Below are positions 16,700 to 24,843 of a stretch of 64,000 nucleotides of DNA, in pieces. Origin of the DNA: Alteribacillus sp041949975 (GTDB taxonomy: Bacteria; Bacillota; Bacilli; Bacillales; Marinococcaceae); NCBI RefSeq assembly GCF_041949975.1, contig NZ_JBHFQG010000018.1, positions 15,342-79,341 on the forward strand, in the 5' to 3' direction. The position numbers and the translations under genes were made by a program. Each line of letters starts with the position of its first letter. Positions within the stretch are counted from its first letter, which is position 1. The notes under the pieces were generated by a model. That model had not been told where the DNA came from. It searched no databases and saw only the letters and a list, made by a program, of their open reading frames with translations.

Positions 16700-16788
16700 A
16701 ACAAAAGACATAAGTGTTTTTGGCGGTCGTATGATCCTTCCTTCCAAGATTTTTCTTGAAAGCCAGTAACTCTTACAATTAAGTCCAA

Positions 16789-16828
16789 AAAAAGCCGGCG
16801 TGGAGTAACATCCATGCCGGCTTTTTAT
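16789..16828. terminator. Bidirectional terminator between ktrC and rnjA
   Basis: AAAGCCGGCGTGGA and TCCATGCCGGCTTT form a 14-bp stem with A- and T-runs on both sides, serving both convergent genes. Confidence 0.85.
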
Positions 16829-16832
16829 CTGT

Positions 16833-18500
16833 TTATACTTCCATGATGATAGGAAGAATCATTGGTTTTCTTTTTGTTTTTTCATATAAATATGGAGACA
16901 GTTGATCAATAATTTCATTTTTGATCTCTGACCATTGCGTGGTTTTTCGTTTCATTACTTCATCGAGGTGTTTTGCAAGCCGTGCCTGGGCATCGTTAAT
17001 CAAATCGCTTGACTCCCTCATGTAAACAAAGCCTCTGGAAATAATATCAGGACCAGCAGAAACTTTGAAGTTTTTCATGTCAATGCTTACTACCACCACT
17101 ACAAGCCCTTCTTCTGATAAAATCCGGCGGTCGCGCAATACAATATTGCCAATATCTCCTATGCCGTTGCCGTCGACATAAACAGAGCCGGACGGCACTT
17201 TTCCTACCACGGATGCGCTTTTTTTCGTTAGTGCTAATACTTCGCCATTTTCCATGATAAATGAATTTTCTTCCGGGATACCGCAGTCTTTGCCGAGAAT
17301 GGTGTGCATTTTTAACATGCGGTATTCCCCGTGAATAGGCATGAAGTACTTAGGTTTCATCAGCCGAAGCATTAATTTTTGTTCTTCTTGACCGCCGTGG
17401 CCGGAAGTATGGATGTTGTTAAGGGATCCATGAATTACATTGGCACCGGCTCGAAATAATTGGTTAATGATTTTATTAACGGATAATGTGTTCCCTGGTA
17501 TAGGAGAACTTGAAAACACAACGGTGTCGCCGGGAATAATCTGAATCTGACGATGGGTGCCATGAGCAATTCTAGACAAGGCAGCCATCGGTTCTCCCTG
17601 GCTTCCTGTACATAAAATAGCAGCCTGGTCATCAGGAATTTTGTTTAATTGGGAAGGCTCCACAAAAGTACCTTTCGGAGCTTTAATATAGCCTAACTCT
17701 TGTCCAATGCTAATTGCAGACTCCATGCTGCGTCCAAAAACAGCTATTTTCCGGCCGTCCCGTACAGCTGCTTCTACAGCTTGCTGTAATCGGTAAATAT
17801 TCGAAGCAAAAGTAGCAAAAATAAAGCGACCCTCTGCTTGGTGAAGGATAGTGTCAATACTTTTTCCGACTTTTCGTTCAGACATCGTGAAACCAGGAAC
17901 TTCACTGTTTGTACTATCTGATAAAAGACATAAAACACCTTCTTCACCAATTTGTGCCATTTTTGATAAATTAGCAGGCTCTCCTACTGGAGTGAAATCA
18001 AATTTAAAATCTCCGGTATGCACAATGTTGCCTTCCGGGGTATTGACGACAACGCCAAGTGAATCCGGAATACTGTGAGTCGTCCGGAAAAAAGAAACTT
18101 TCGTTTTCTTAAATTTAATAACCTGATCTTCTTTTACCACATTCAGCTTTGCGCGCCGCAGAAGGCCATGTTCTTCAAGCTTCCCTTTTAATAATCCAAT
18201 AGCAAGCTTTCCGCCGTATATCGGCACATTTACTTCGCGAAGCAGATAAGGAATGCCGCCAATGTGATCTTCATGGCCGTGAGTAATAAAAAGACCTTTA
18301 ATTTTATCTTTATTTCGGACGAGGTACGTATAATCAGGGATTACGTAATCAATTCCGAGCAATTCATCTTCTGGAAACATAATTCCGGCATCAATGAGAA
18401 TGATCTCATCTTGATACTGTATGGCGTACGTATTTTTACCGATTTCGCCTAAACCTCCCAGGGCGAAAACCGCAACCTGATATTTTTTAATCTGTTTCAT
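16833..18500 (-). CDS. rnjA: Ribonuclease J1
   Basis: A beta-CASP metallo-beta-lactamase RNase with 5'-exonuclease and endonuclease activity, central to mRNA decay and 16S rRNA maturation in Bacillus. The HxHxDH metal motif appears as THGHEDHIGG at ~73-82, with HTGDFKFD, DSTNSEVPG and the late SGHGGQEE and PIHGEYR also present. At 555 residues it has the full length of the family. It starts 3 bases after the stop codon of rpoY, with only a weak ribosome site, so translation is probably coupled, as in the ykzG-ykqC pair of B. subtilis. Confidence 0.97.
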   Translation of the reverse strand: MKQIKKYQVAVFALGGLGEIGKNTYAIQYQDEIILIDAGIMFPEDELLGIDYVIPDYTYLVRNKDKIKGLFITHGHEDHIGGIPYLLREVNVPIYGGKLAIGLLKGKLEEHGLLRRAKLNVVKEDQVIKFKKTKVSFFRTTHSIPDSLGVVVNTPEGNIVHTGDFKFDFTPVGEPANLSKMAQIGEEGVLCLLSDSTNSEVPGFTMSERKVGKSIDTILHQAEGRFIFATFASNIYRLQQAVEAAVRDGRKIAVFGRSMESAISIGQELGYIKAPKGTFVEPSQLNKIPDDQAAILCTGSQGEPMAALSRIAHGTHRQIQIIPGDTVVFSSSPIPGNTLSVNKIINQLFRAGANVIHGSLNNIHTSGHGGQEEQKLMLRLMKPKYFMPIHGEYRMLKMHTILGKDCGIPEENSFIMENGEVLALTKKSASVVGKVPSGSVYVDGNGIGDIGNIVLRDRRILSEEGLVVVVVSIDMKNFKVSAGPDIISRGFVYMRESSDLINDAQARLAKHLDEVMKRKTTQWSEIKNEIIDQLSPYLYEKTKRKPMILPIIMEV

Positions 18501-18503
18501 GCT

Positions 18504-18713
18504 TTACAAATTCTCCACTTTAAAATCTTCGTGTTTTTCTTCGAATCTCAGGAGGTCTTCTGAAACCGGTTGAACAAATTCAATATTATAATTTTTATCC
18601 GCCAATTTATGCCGTACTTCACGTTCCGTTTCCGCTTCAATAAACATTGCATCCGTATTCTCTCGAACTGGAACTTCTTGAAAGTTTTTTTGATAAAAAA
18701 CTTTGTAGATCAT
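18504..18713 (-). CDS. rpoY: RNA polymerase epsilon subunit
   Basis: The 69-residue product matches the small Firmicute-specific RNA polymerase subunit (YkzG), with the typical VFYQKNFQEVPVRENTDAM start and the C-terminal LRFEEKHEDFKVE. It precedes rnjA in the same order as in B. subtilis, and the pair forms one operon. The ribosome site is AGAGGAGAG. Confidence 0.92.
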   Translation of the reverse strand: MIYKVFYQKNFQEVPVRENTDAMFIEAETEREVRHKLADKNYNIEFVQPVSEDLLRFEEKHEDFKVENL

Positions 18714-19210
18714 CGTTCTATCTCTCCTCTTTCTGTTCTTCTATACATAAAGAAACAACACCTGCAGCTTGTCCTGGGATCAGCAGGAGCAGTAACTCCA
18801 TATAAACGTTCATTAATAAAAGCTCTACCATATATTATAAATCAAACATACGATATTTTCATCTCTATCATATATAAGTGAGGCATGAAGAATCTGGTTA
18901 ACCCGGTTAGACTCAATTAACAAATTGTAATCGATTTATATCTTTTTTTCAATAGGGACCTGCTTATACGGGCAAATACCGGTGTTTTGGAAGCAAATTT
19001 CTGCAGCGCTTAAGCAGTTTTTTCCGCCACTTTTTTAACATGATCATTCCCCTTTCAATATCTCGGTATTATTATTTTGGCTAAATAAAGGAAATAACAC
19101 CGTTGAATTTATTGGAAACAGAGAAAATGAAACAGGAAACCAGGTATGATAAAATATAGGCGTTATAATACAGAGATAGATAAAATGTTAATTGGATAGG
19201 GTGAGAAGAA
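18714..19210. other. Intergenic region between rpoY and ykrA
   Basis: About 500 bases between divergent genes. It must hold the promoters of rpoY-rnjA and ykrA, but no box pair stands out clearly enough to name. It also holds a candidate small minus-strand gene at 18964-19041. Confidence 0.5.
18964..19041 (-). CDS. Candidate small cationic protein (25 residues)
   Basis: On the minus strand GAAAGGGGAATGATC precedes an ATG that opens a 25-residue frame starting MLKKWRKKLLKRC and ending RYLPV. Ten Lys/Arg residues, a Trp and a regular spacing of Leu suggest a short amphipathic helix. I know no matching family. The support is the ribosome site, position and composition only, so it may be chance. 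Confidence 0.3.
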   Translation of the reverse strand: MLKKWRKKLLKRCRNLLPKHRYLPV

Positions 19211-19987
19211 ATGAAAAAACCTTCGATTGTCTTTTTCGACATTGACGGTACGCTGTACACGCAGGAAATGACGCTGCCTGATTCATCTAAGGAAGCTATT
19301 AAAGCAATTAGAGACAGCGGCACGTATGTGGCTATAGCCACTGGGCGTGCACCGTTTATGTTTGAATCACTCCGGAAAGAACTTGGTATTGAAACATTTG
19401 TCAGCTTTAACGGGTCTTATGTGGTAGCGGAAGGCGAAGTCATTGAAAAAAGACCGCTTGAAACAGAAAAAATGGAAGAGCTTCAGCTTGCTGCAGGTTC
19501 GGAAAGTCATCCTATGGTATTTTTAGACCATGAACAAGCAGCTGCTAATGTAGAGAATCATGACCATATTTCAGAAAGCTTAGGGGATTTAAAAATGCCT
19601 TACCCCCCTATCAGTAAAGATTTTTATAAACAAAAAGAAATTTATCAGGCCCTTTTATTTTGTGGAAAAGAAGAAGAAGAGCTGTATAAAAACAATTATG
19701 GAACGTTTAATTTTGTAAGGTGGCACAAACGTGCGCTTGATGTGCTGCCAGCAGGAGGTTCTAAAGCAGAAGGTCTTCGTGCAATTGCTAATCATTTAGG
19801 ATATACAATGGAAGACACAGCAGCTTTCGGTGACGCTTTGAATGATATTGAAATGCTGACAGAAGCGGGAATCGGTATAGCAATGGGAAATGCACTGGAA
19901 GAAGTAAAGCAGGCAGCAGACATCGTTACAGCACCTGTATACGAAAACGGAGTACAGCAGGGATTGGAACGGCTTGGTCTATTATAA
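19211..19987 (+). CDS. ykrA: HAD-superfamily Cof-type phosphatase
   Basis: A 258-residue phosphatase of the haloacid dehalogenase superfamily, Cof (IIB) subfamily. Motif I is DIDGTLYT at ~9-16, motif II ATGR at ~47-50, and motif IV GDALNDIEML at ~208-217, with a C2 cap in between. Such enzymes hydrolyse sugar phosphates, FMN or similar small phosphates; the substrate is not predictable. The ribosome site is GGGTGAGAAG. Position between rpoY and def matches B. subtilis ykrA. Confidence 0.9.
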   Translation: MKKPSIVFFDIDGTLYTQEMTLPDSSKEAIKAIRDSGTYVAIATGRAPFMFESLRKELGIETFVSFNGSYVVAEGEVIEKRPLETEKMEELQLAAGSESHPMVFLDHEQAAANVENHDHISESLGDLKMPYPPISKDFYKQKEIYQALLFCGKEEEELYKNNYGTFNFVRWHKRALDVLPAGGSKAEGLRAIANHLGYTMEDTAAFGDALNDIEMLTEAGIGIAMGNALEEVKQAADIVTAPVYENGVQQGLERLGLL

Positions 19988-20007
19988 AAACGCGGAAACT
20001 TTAGCAT

Positions 20008-20056
20008 AAAATAAGCGAGCCGGGGATCGATCGTGTCCTCGCTCGCTTATTTTTAT
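20008..20056. terminator. Bidirectional terminator between ykrA and def
   Basis: AAAATAAGCGAGC pairs with GCTCGCTTATTTT, with GGGGAT/GTCCTC partly pairing in the loop. Confidence 0.85.
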
Positions 20057-20598
20057 AATTTGGGCAGTTCTTTAGTGAACGCGTCGTCATAGCCTTCAAT
20101 CCGGTCATAAAACATGATGCCGTTTAAGTGATCAAGCTCATGCTGGAACACAATTGCAGGAAGGCCGCGCAGCCGTAATTTTACTTTTTCATTGTCTAAG
20201 GTGAAAGCTTCCACCGTAATTCTTTTATAACGAGGGACAGTTCCAGGAACTTCCCGGTCAACTGATAAACAACCTTCACCGCCTTCTAAATACGTAGTTT
20301 CAACGGAATGGCTGACAATCTTTGGGTTGAAAAAACCATAGCTGTATAAATTATCTTTATCATCTGTCACATACATGGCAAACATTCGTTTTGTAATGCC
20401 AAGTTGAGGTGCCGCAATTCCTACCCCGGATCGAAGGTTATATTTTTCTGCGATTTCAGGGTCCTGACTGTTTTTGAGAAAATCCAGCATTTTTTCTAAT
20501 GTTTCCTTATCTTCTGAACTTGGGGGAACCGCCACTTCTTCTGCTATTTCTCGTAACGCGGGATGCCCTTCACGGACGATATCCTTCATCGTAATCAT
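20053..20598 (-). CDS. def: Peptide deformylase
   Basis: Removes the formyl group from nascent proteins; metal-dependent. The three family motifs are present: GVGIAAPQ (~58-65), EGCLS (~109-113) and QHELDHLNG (~152-160), which supply the Cys and two His ligands and the catalytic Glu. The 181 residues include the insertion typical of Gram-positive type 2 enzymes (such as B. subtilis YkrB). The ribosome site GGAGGG precedes ATG 20598; a second in-frame ATG lies three codons later. Confidence 0.96.
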   Translation of the reverse strand: MITMKDIVREGHPALREIAEEVAVPPSSEDKETLEKMLDFLKNSQDPEIAEKYNLRSGVGIAAPQLGITKRMFAMYVTDDKDNLYSYGFFNPKIVSHSVETTYLEGGEGCLSVDREVPGTVPRYKRITVEAFTLDNEKVKLRLRGLPAIVFQHELDHLNGIMFYDRIEGYDDAFTKELPKL

Positions 20599-20701
20599 TT
20601 AAATCCCTCCACAAACGCTGACACTAATCACTAATATATAGAAAAAAATGAAGCCTGTCGTATTTTCGTTAAATAAGTATATCAGAAAAAACGAATCTTC
20701 A

Positions 20702-20737
20702 AAAGAAAAAGAAAGGCCCGCGGGGGAGGCGGACCTT
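20702..20737 (-). terminator. Terminator of the yjcZ-like gene
   Basis: On the minus strand AAGGTCCGC pairs with GCGGGCCTT (one G-U), followed by TTCTTTTTCTTTT. Confidence 0.8.
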
Positions 20738-20754
20738 CGGAAAACTTCCTAACA

Positions 20755-20976
20755 CTAGTCTTTGTAACCGAGTTTAGATGCTCCGACGATAATGAGAAGT
20801 ATGAATAATACTACGATTAACGCGAAACCTTTTCCGCGTCCATAGCCATAGCCGTATCCACCGATCATGCCTGGGCCGACATTGGCTTGAGCGCCGCCGA
20901 CCATACCAGGACCGACATTGGCTTGAGCGCCACCGACCATGCCAGGACCGTAATTATAACAATGATGTCCCCACAT
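20755..20976 (-). CDS. YjcZ-family sporulation protein with tandem GPGMVGG repeats
   Basis: The 73-residue product ends in the small-protein signature GFALIVVLFILLIIVGA, a single membrane helix typical of the YjcZ family found in spore formers. Its N-terminal part is glycine-rich and contains GPGMVGGAQANV twice, followed by GPGMIGGYGYGYGRG. At the DNA level this is a 36-bp tandem repeat. Usual family members are only ~30-50 residues, so the N-terminal extension is an expansion. The start has AAAGGAGGGAG. Function beyond association with sporulation is unknown. Confidence 0.85.
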   Translation of the reverse strand: MWGHHCYNYGPGMVGGAQANVGPGMVGGAQANVGPGMIGGYGYGYGRGKGFALIVVLFILLIIVGASKLGYKD

Positions 20977-21296
20977 AGCTTTCTCCCTCCTTTAAACGTG
21001 GAATGCCTTGTATGGGGCATTTCCCTAATACCTTATGTAAAAATAAAGAAATGGGATGGGCAAAAACCCAAAAAAAGCAGATGTTATGAAGAAAAAGAAA
21101 AAAGCATACATTAACTAAGACAAATAGGAGCATGTGGTGCAGTGTATACTCCACAACTTTCTAATATTGATTTAGAAAGAATGTTGCTATATGATTGTGA
21201 GGGTAAATATTGTAAAAACAATTGTAATATGATAAATAACAGAGGCCGGCTGCAAATACGGCTCTGGTGGATGGAGAACAGGGAGGGGGTACTGCT
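20977..21296. other. Intergenic region between yjcZ-like gene and ykyA
   Basis: About 320 bases between divergent genes, AT-rich. TTGTAA and TAAATA (21211-21239 region, ~17 bp apart) could form the ykyA promoter but this is weak. No other gene is seen. Confidence 0.4.
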
Positions 21297-22001
21297 GTGC
21301 TGGTACATAAAAAAGGAATTTGCTTCGCAGCTGCTGTATTAGGTTTAGTTGTGGTGATGAGTGCATGTGGTAAAAGTCCTGAGGAACAAGTTTATGCTCA
21401 TTTAGAAGAAGCAGTTTCGCTGGAAGAAGACTTTGAGCAGCAGCAAGAACCATTAATGGAGCTGGAACAACAAGAGCAAAATTTATATGAAGAAATGCTT
21501 ACTTTAGGGTCTGAAGAGCTAGAGGAAATTGAAGAGCTTGCTGATGAAGCCATCAGTTATGCAGAAGAACGAAAAGGGCTGTTAGAATATGAAAAAGAGA
21601 GTATTGAGGAAGCTTATGAAGAATATAAGCTTGGAGAAGAACAAATGGAAAATGTAGAAGGCGCAGAAGAAGAGGCAGAGGCAGTAAAGGATGCCATGAA
21701 TAAACGCTATGATACGTATCAATCACTTTATGAAAGTTATGAAAAAGCTATAAGTGATGATATTGTCTTATATGAGGCGTTCACAAAGGAAGACTTAACA
21801 ATAGAAGAATTGCAGTCCCATATAGATGATGTAAATGAAACGTATAAAAAAGTTGTAGACAACAGGGATCTATTTAATGAATATACAGATGATTACAATG
21901 AAGCAAAACAAGCATTTTATGAAGCGTCCAGCCTGGAAATAACTGCTGAGAATGAAGGGGAAGAAGAGACTTCAGATAATGAAGAAGAAACAGAAGAATA
22001 G
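21297..22001 (+). CDS. ykyA: YkyA-family cell-wall binding lipoprotein
   Basis: A 234-residue lipoprotein. The GTG at 21297 behind AGGGAGGGGG is the best start; it gives a lipoprotein signal VLVHKKGICFAAAVLGLVVV ending MSAC at residues ~20-23. The mature part is very rich in Glu and predicted to be almost wholly alpha-helical coiled coil, ending in an acidic tail. YkyA-family proteins are extracellular, described as putative cell-wall binding, and precede pdhA in Bacillus, as here. The role is not known. Confidence 0.88.
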   Translation: MLVHKKGICFAAAVLGLVVVMSACGKSPEEQVYAHLEEAVSLEEDFEQQQEPLMELEQQEQNLYEEMLTLGSEELEEIEELADEAISYAEERKGLLEYEKESIEEAYEEYKLGEEQMENVEGAEEEAEAVKDAMNKRYDTYQSLYESYEKAISDDIVLYEAFTKEDLTIEELQSHIDDVNETYKKVVDNRDLFNEYTDDYNEAKQAFYEASSLEITAENEGEEETSDNEEETEE

Positions 22002-22018
22002 TGAATCGTTCGAAGCTG

Positions 22019-22057
22019 GAGCAGTCCCAGAATGGAAACGGGACCGCTCTTTTTTTG
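22019..22057 (+). terminator. ykyA terminator
   Basis: GAGCAGTCCC pairs with GGGACCGCTC (one mismatch), followed by seven T. Confidence 0.85.
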
Positions 22058-22286
22058 TTTTGGAACGGGGTACCGAAATTTTATGAATTAATACATAAAC
22101 CTAAGAAAATGGGCCATTTTAAGAAATTCATATGGTTGAGCTCTGTTATAGAAGAAAATTATTTTGAATGCGCTTACAATCGTAAAACCTGTTTATAGCA
22201 AATTATTAAATGATATATAACAGTATTGGAAATGCAGAAATTATTAAGTAACACGAAAAGTCTAAAAAACGTTTGAGCAAAAAGGA

Positions 22287-22656
22287 TTGACGAATCTTTT
22301 TCATTTAGTATATTCTTATCAGTGGGCAGGGTTGTTTCATTTTTTTATAAAAATAAGTGAAACAGCCAAAAAGATTTGCACAAAAACAGACATATGATTA
22401 TGCATAAGTGGTCACGGGTAATATGAAAATAGTGGATTGTTAAAGTATTAAATACTGATGTTTCTAGCACTATCTGGTTACCCTAAGGTTTGTAAGAAAT
22501 GGCCGGGCAATGGGTTCATTGTTTAGCTCATTTGTGATGGTAAGAGACCGGGATGTTTGAAGATGTCTACTTTTTATCGTCTGGTTCTCTTTCATAATAA
22601 GAAATAGTACAAGCCAGCATATTTAACCACGTAAAGAAAGGAAGAGGTGAACATTT
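22287..22656 (+). promoter_or_regulatory. pdh operon promoter and long structured leader
   Basis: TTGACG (22287-22292) and TATATT (22309-22314) with 16 bp spacing form a good promoter. The transcript would have a leader of ~335 bases before pdhA. It contains a 10-bp stem GGTTGTTTCA/TGAAACAGCC (22330-22367), a small CAATG/CATTG hairpin (~22507-22520) and AAGAGA..CCGG pairing with CTGGTTCTCTT (~22541-22593). I recognise no known riboswitch. Confidence 0.6.
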
Positions 22657-23742
22657 GTGGCTACCAAAACATTGGAGCAAGTTGAAGGTCACTTTGAAAT
22701 GTTTCAGATTTTGAATGAAGAAGGGGAAGTCGTTAATCAAGACGCCCTTCCTGATCTATCGGATGATGATTTACAAGAGCTTATGGAGCGCATGGTTTAC
22801 ACCCGTATTTGGGACCAGCGTGCAATTTCCTTGAACCGCCAGGGCCGTTTAGGTTTCTACGCTCCAGTAGCGGGACAGGAAGCATCGATGCTGGGTTCTC
22901 AGTTCGCTTTGGAAAAAGAAGACTGGATTTTACCTGGTTACCGTGATGTCCCTCAAATCGTTTGGCACGGTCTTCCGCTGTATCAAGCATTTTTGTATTC
23001 CCGCGGTCATTTTCACGGCGGCCAAATTCCTGAAGAAGTAAACGTATTGATGCCTCAAATTATTATCGGGGCCCAAATCGTACAAACTGCTGGTGTTGCA
23101 CTAGGCTTGAAACGAAAAGGCAAAGATAATGTAGCTATAACTTATACCGGTGACGGCGGTGCTTCCCAAGGGGACTTCTACGAAGGAATGAATTTTGCCG
23201 GAGCATACAACGCACCAGCAATTTTTGTGGTACAAAACAACCAGTTTGCGATTTCTGTTCCAGTAGAACAGCAGTCCGCTGCCAAAACAATTGCACAAAA
23301 AGCAGTAGCTGCCGGTATTAACGGCTTGCAAGTAGATGGTATGGATGTGCTTGCTGTGTACGCTGCAACCAAAGAAGCACGTGAAAATGCAGTAAACGGC
23401 AACGGTCCGACATTACTTGAAACGATGTGCTACCGCTACGGTCCGCACACTATGGCAGGTGATGATCCTACACGTTACCGTACATCTGATCTTGATGATG
23501 AATGGGAGAAAAAAGATCCATTAGTGCGATTCCGTAAATATCTCGAGAGCAAAGATCTCTGGTCTGAAGAAAAAGAAAATGAGATTGTGGATAAAACAAA
23601 AGACGACATTAAAGCTGCGATTAAGAAAGCAGACGATACACCGAAGCAGAAAGTGTCCGACTTGATTGAAATTATGCATGAAAAGCTGCCAGCTAATTTG
23701 CAGCAGCAGCTTGAAGAATATAGAGAGAAGGAGTCGAAGTAA
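22657..23742 (+). CDS. pdhA: Pyruvate dehydrogenase E1 alpha subunit
   Basis: With PdhB it forms the thiamine diphosphate-dependent E1 that decarboxylates pyruvate. The 361 residues include the ThDP motif GDGGASQGDFYEGMNFAG at ~167-184 and the phosphate-binding PHTMAGDDPTRYR loop at ~262-274. The start is GTG at 22657 behind AAAGGAAGAGGTGAAC. First gene of the pdhABCD operon, 3 bases before pdhB. The gene is well conserved and of the usual Bacillus length (~371). Confidence 0.97.
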   Translation: MATKTLEQVEGHFEMFQILNEEGEVVNQDALPDLSDDDLQELMERMVYTRIWDQRAISLNRQGRLGFYAPVAGQEASMLGSQFALEKEDWILPGYRDVPQIVWHGLPLYQAFLYSRGHFHGGQIPEEVNVLMPQIIIGAQIVQTAGVALGLKRKGKDNVAITYTGDGGASQGDFYEGMNFAGAYNAPAIFVVQNNQFAISVPVEQQSAAKTIAQKAVAAGINGLQVDGMDVLAVYAATKEARENAVNGNGPTLLETMCYRYGPHTMAGDDPTRYRTSDLDDEWEKKDPLVRFRKYLESKDLWSEEKENEIVDKTKDDIKAAIKKADDTPKQKVSDLIEIMHEKLPANLQQQLEEYREKESK

Positions 23743-23745
23743 GCT

Positions 23746-24723
23746 ATGGCGCAAATGACAATGATTCAAGCAATAACGGATGCGATGCGTACGGAGCTGA
23801 AAAACGACGAGAATGTTCTTGTTTTCGGTGAAGACGTTGGGCTAAATGGTGGAGTATTTAGAGCAACTGATGGCCTGCAGGACGAATTTGGGGAAGAGCG
23901 TGTGTTTGATACACCGCTTGCTGAATCTGGTATTACCGGTTTATCCATTGGTCTTGGATTAACAGGTTTCCGTCCGGTCATGGAAATTCAATTTTTCGGT
24001 TTCGTTTTCGAAACAATGGACGGAGTAGCTGGGCAAGCTGCGCGTATGCGTTACCGGTCCGGTGGAAATTATCATTCACCAATCACTATTCGTTCTCCAT
24101 TTGGAGGCGGGGTTAAAACTCCGGAACTTCATGCGGACAACTTGGAAGGATTAATGGCACAATCTCCTGGATTAAAAGTAGTTATTCCTTCCACTCCGTA
24201 TGATGCGAAGGGACTTTTGATTTCATCTATCCGTGACAACGATCCAGTTGTATTCCTTGAGCATATGAAACTGTATCGTTCCTTCCGTGAAGAAGTGCCG
24301 GAAGAAGAATACACTATTGAAATTGGCAAAGCGGATGTGAAACGAGAAGGAAAAGATATTACAATTGTTACTTATGGTGCCATGGTGCACACTTCCTTAA
24401 AAGCTGCAGAAGAACTTGCAGAAGAAGGAATTGAAGCCGAAGTTATTGACCTTCGTACAGTAAGTCCGCTTGATATGGACACGGTGATTGAATCAGTGAA
24501 AAAGACCAATCGTGCTATTGTTGTACAGGAAGCACAAAAGCAAGCTGGTGTCGGAGCAAATGTTGTAGCTGATATTAATGACCATGCCATCTTGCACCTA
24601 GAAGCTCCAGTTCTTCGTGTAACTGCACCGGATACTGTGTATCCATTTGCAGCTGCAGAAGATGTATGGCTTCCAGATCATAAAGACGTGGTAGAACGAG
24701 CAAAAACAGTAATTAATTTCTAA
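23746..24723 (+). CDS. pdhB: Pyruvate dehydrogenase E1 beta subunit
   Basis: Second half of the E1 heterotetramer, 325 residues, with the transketolase-like pyrimidine-binding domain (GEDVGLNGGVFRAT at ~27-40) and the C-terminal transketolase domain (VIDLRTVSPLD). The length equals that of B. subtilis PdhB. It starts 3 bases after pdhA, with GAGAAGGAG inside the end of pdhA as ribosome site. Confidence 0.97.
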   Translation: MAQMTMIQAITDAMRTELKNDENVLVFGEDVGLNGGVFRATDGLQDEFGEERVFDTPLAESGITGLSIGLGLTGFRPVMEIQFFGFVFETMDGVAGQAARMRYRSGGNYHSPITIRSPFGGGVKTPELHADNLEGLMAQSPGLKVVIPSTPYDAKGLLISSIRDNDPVVFLEHMKLYRSFREEVPEEEYTIEIGKADVKREGKDITIVTYGAMVHTSLKAAEELAEEGIEAEVIDLRTVSPLDMDTVIESVKKTNRAIVVQEAQKQAGVGANVVADINDHAILHLEAPVLRVTAPDTVYPFAAAEDVWLPDHKDVVERAKTVINF

Positions 24724-24745
24724 GGATCATTTAAATAGAATCAGG

Positions 24746-24780
24746 CTGGAAAAGAATGCAAGGAACGTTTTCTTTTTCAG
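24746..24780 (+). other. Stem-loop in the pdhB-pdhC intergenic space
   Basis: CTGGAAAAGAA pairs with TTCTTTTTCAG (one G-U) around a 13-base loop in the 120-base gap between pdhB and pdhC. It lacks a proper T-tail, so it may be a processing or stability element rather than a terminator. Confidence 0.5.
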
Positions 24781-24843
24781 TCTCTTAGTATGTCCGGTAG
24801 AAAATGTGGAACAAGATTGAGATAACTGAAGGAGGCAAATGAA

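Noticed and set aside
22440..22600. Riboswitch or T-box in the pdh leader
   Set aside because: No T-box GGGTGGNACC core or known riboswitch signature could be found by eye; only unassigned stems are reported.
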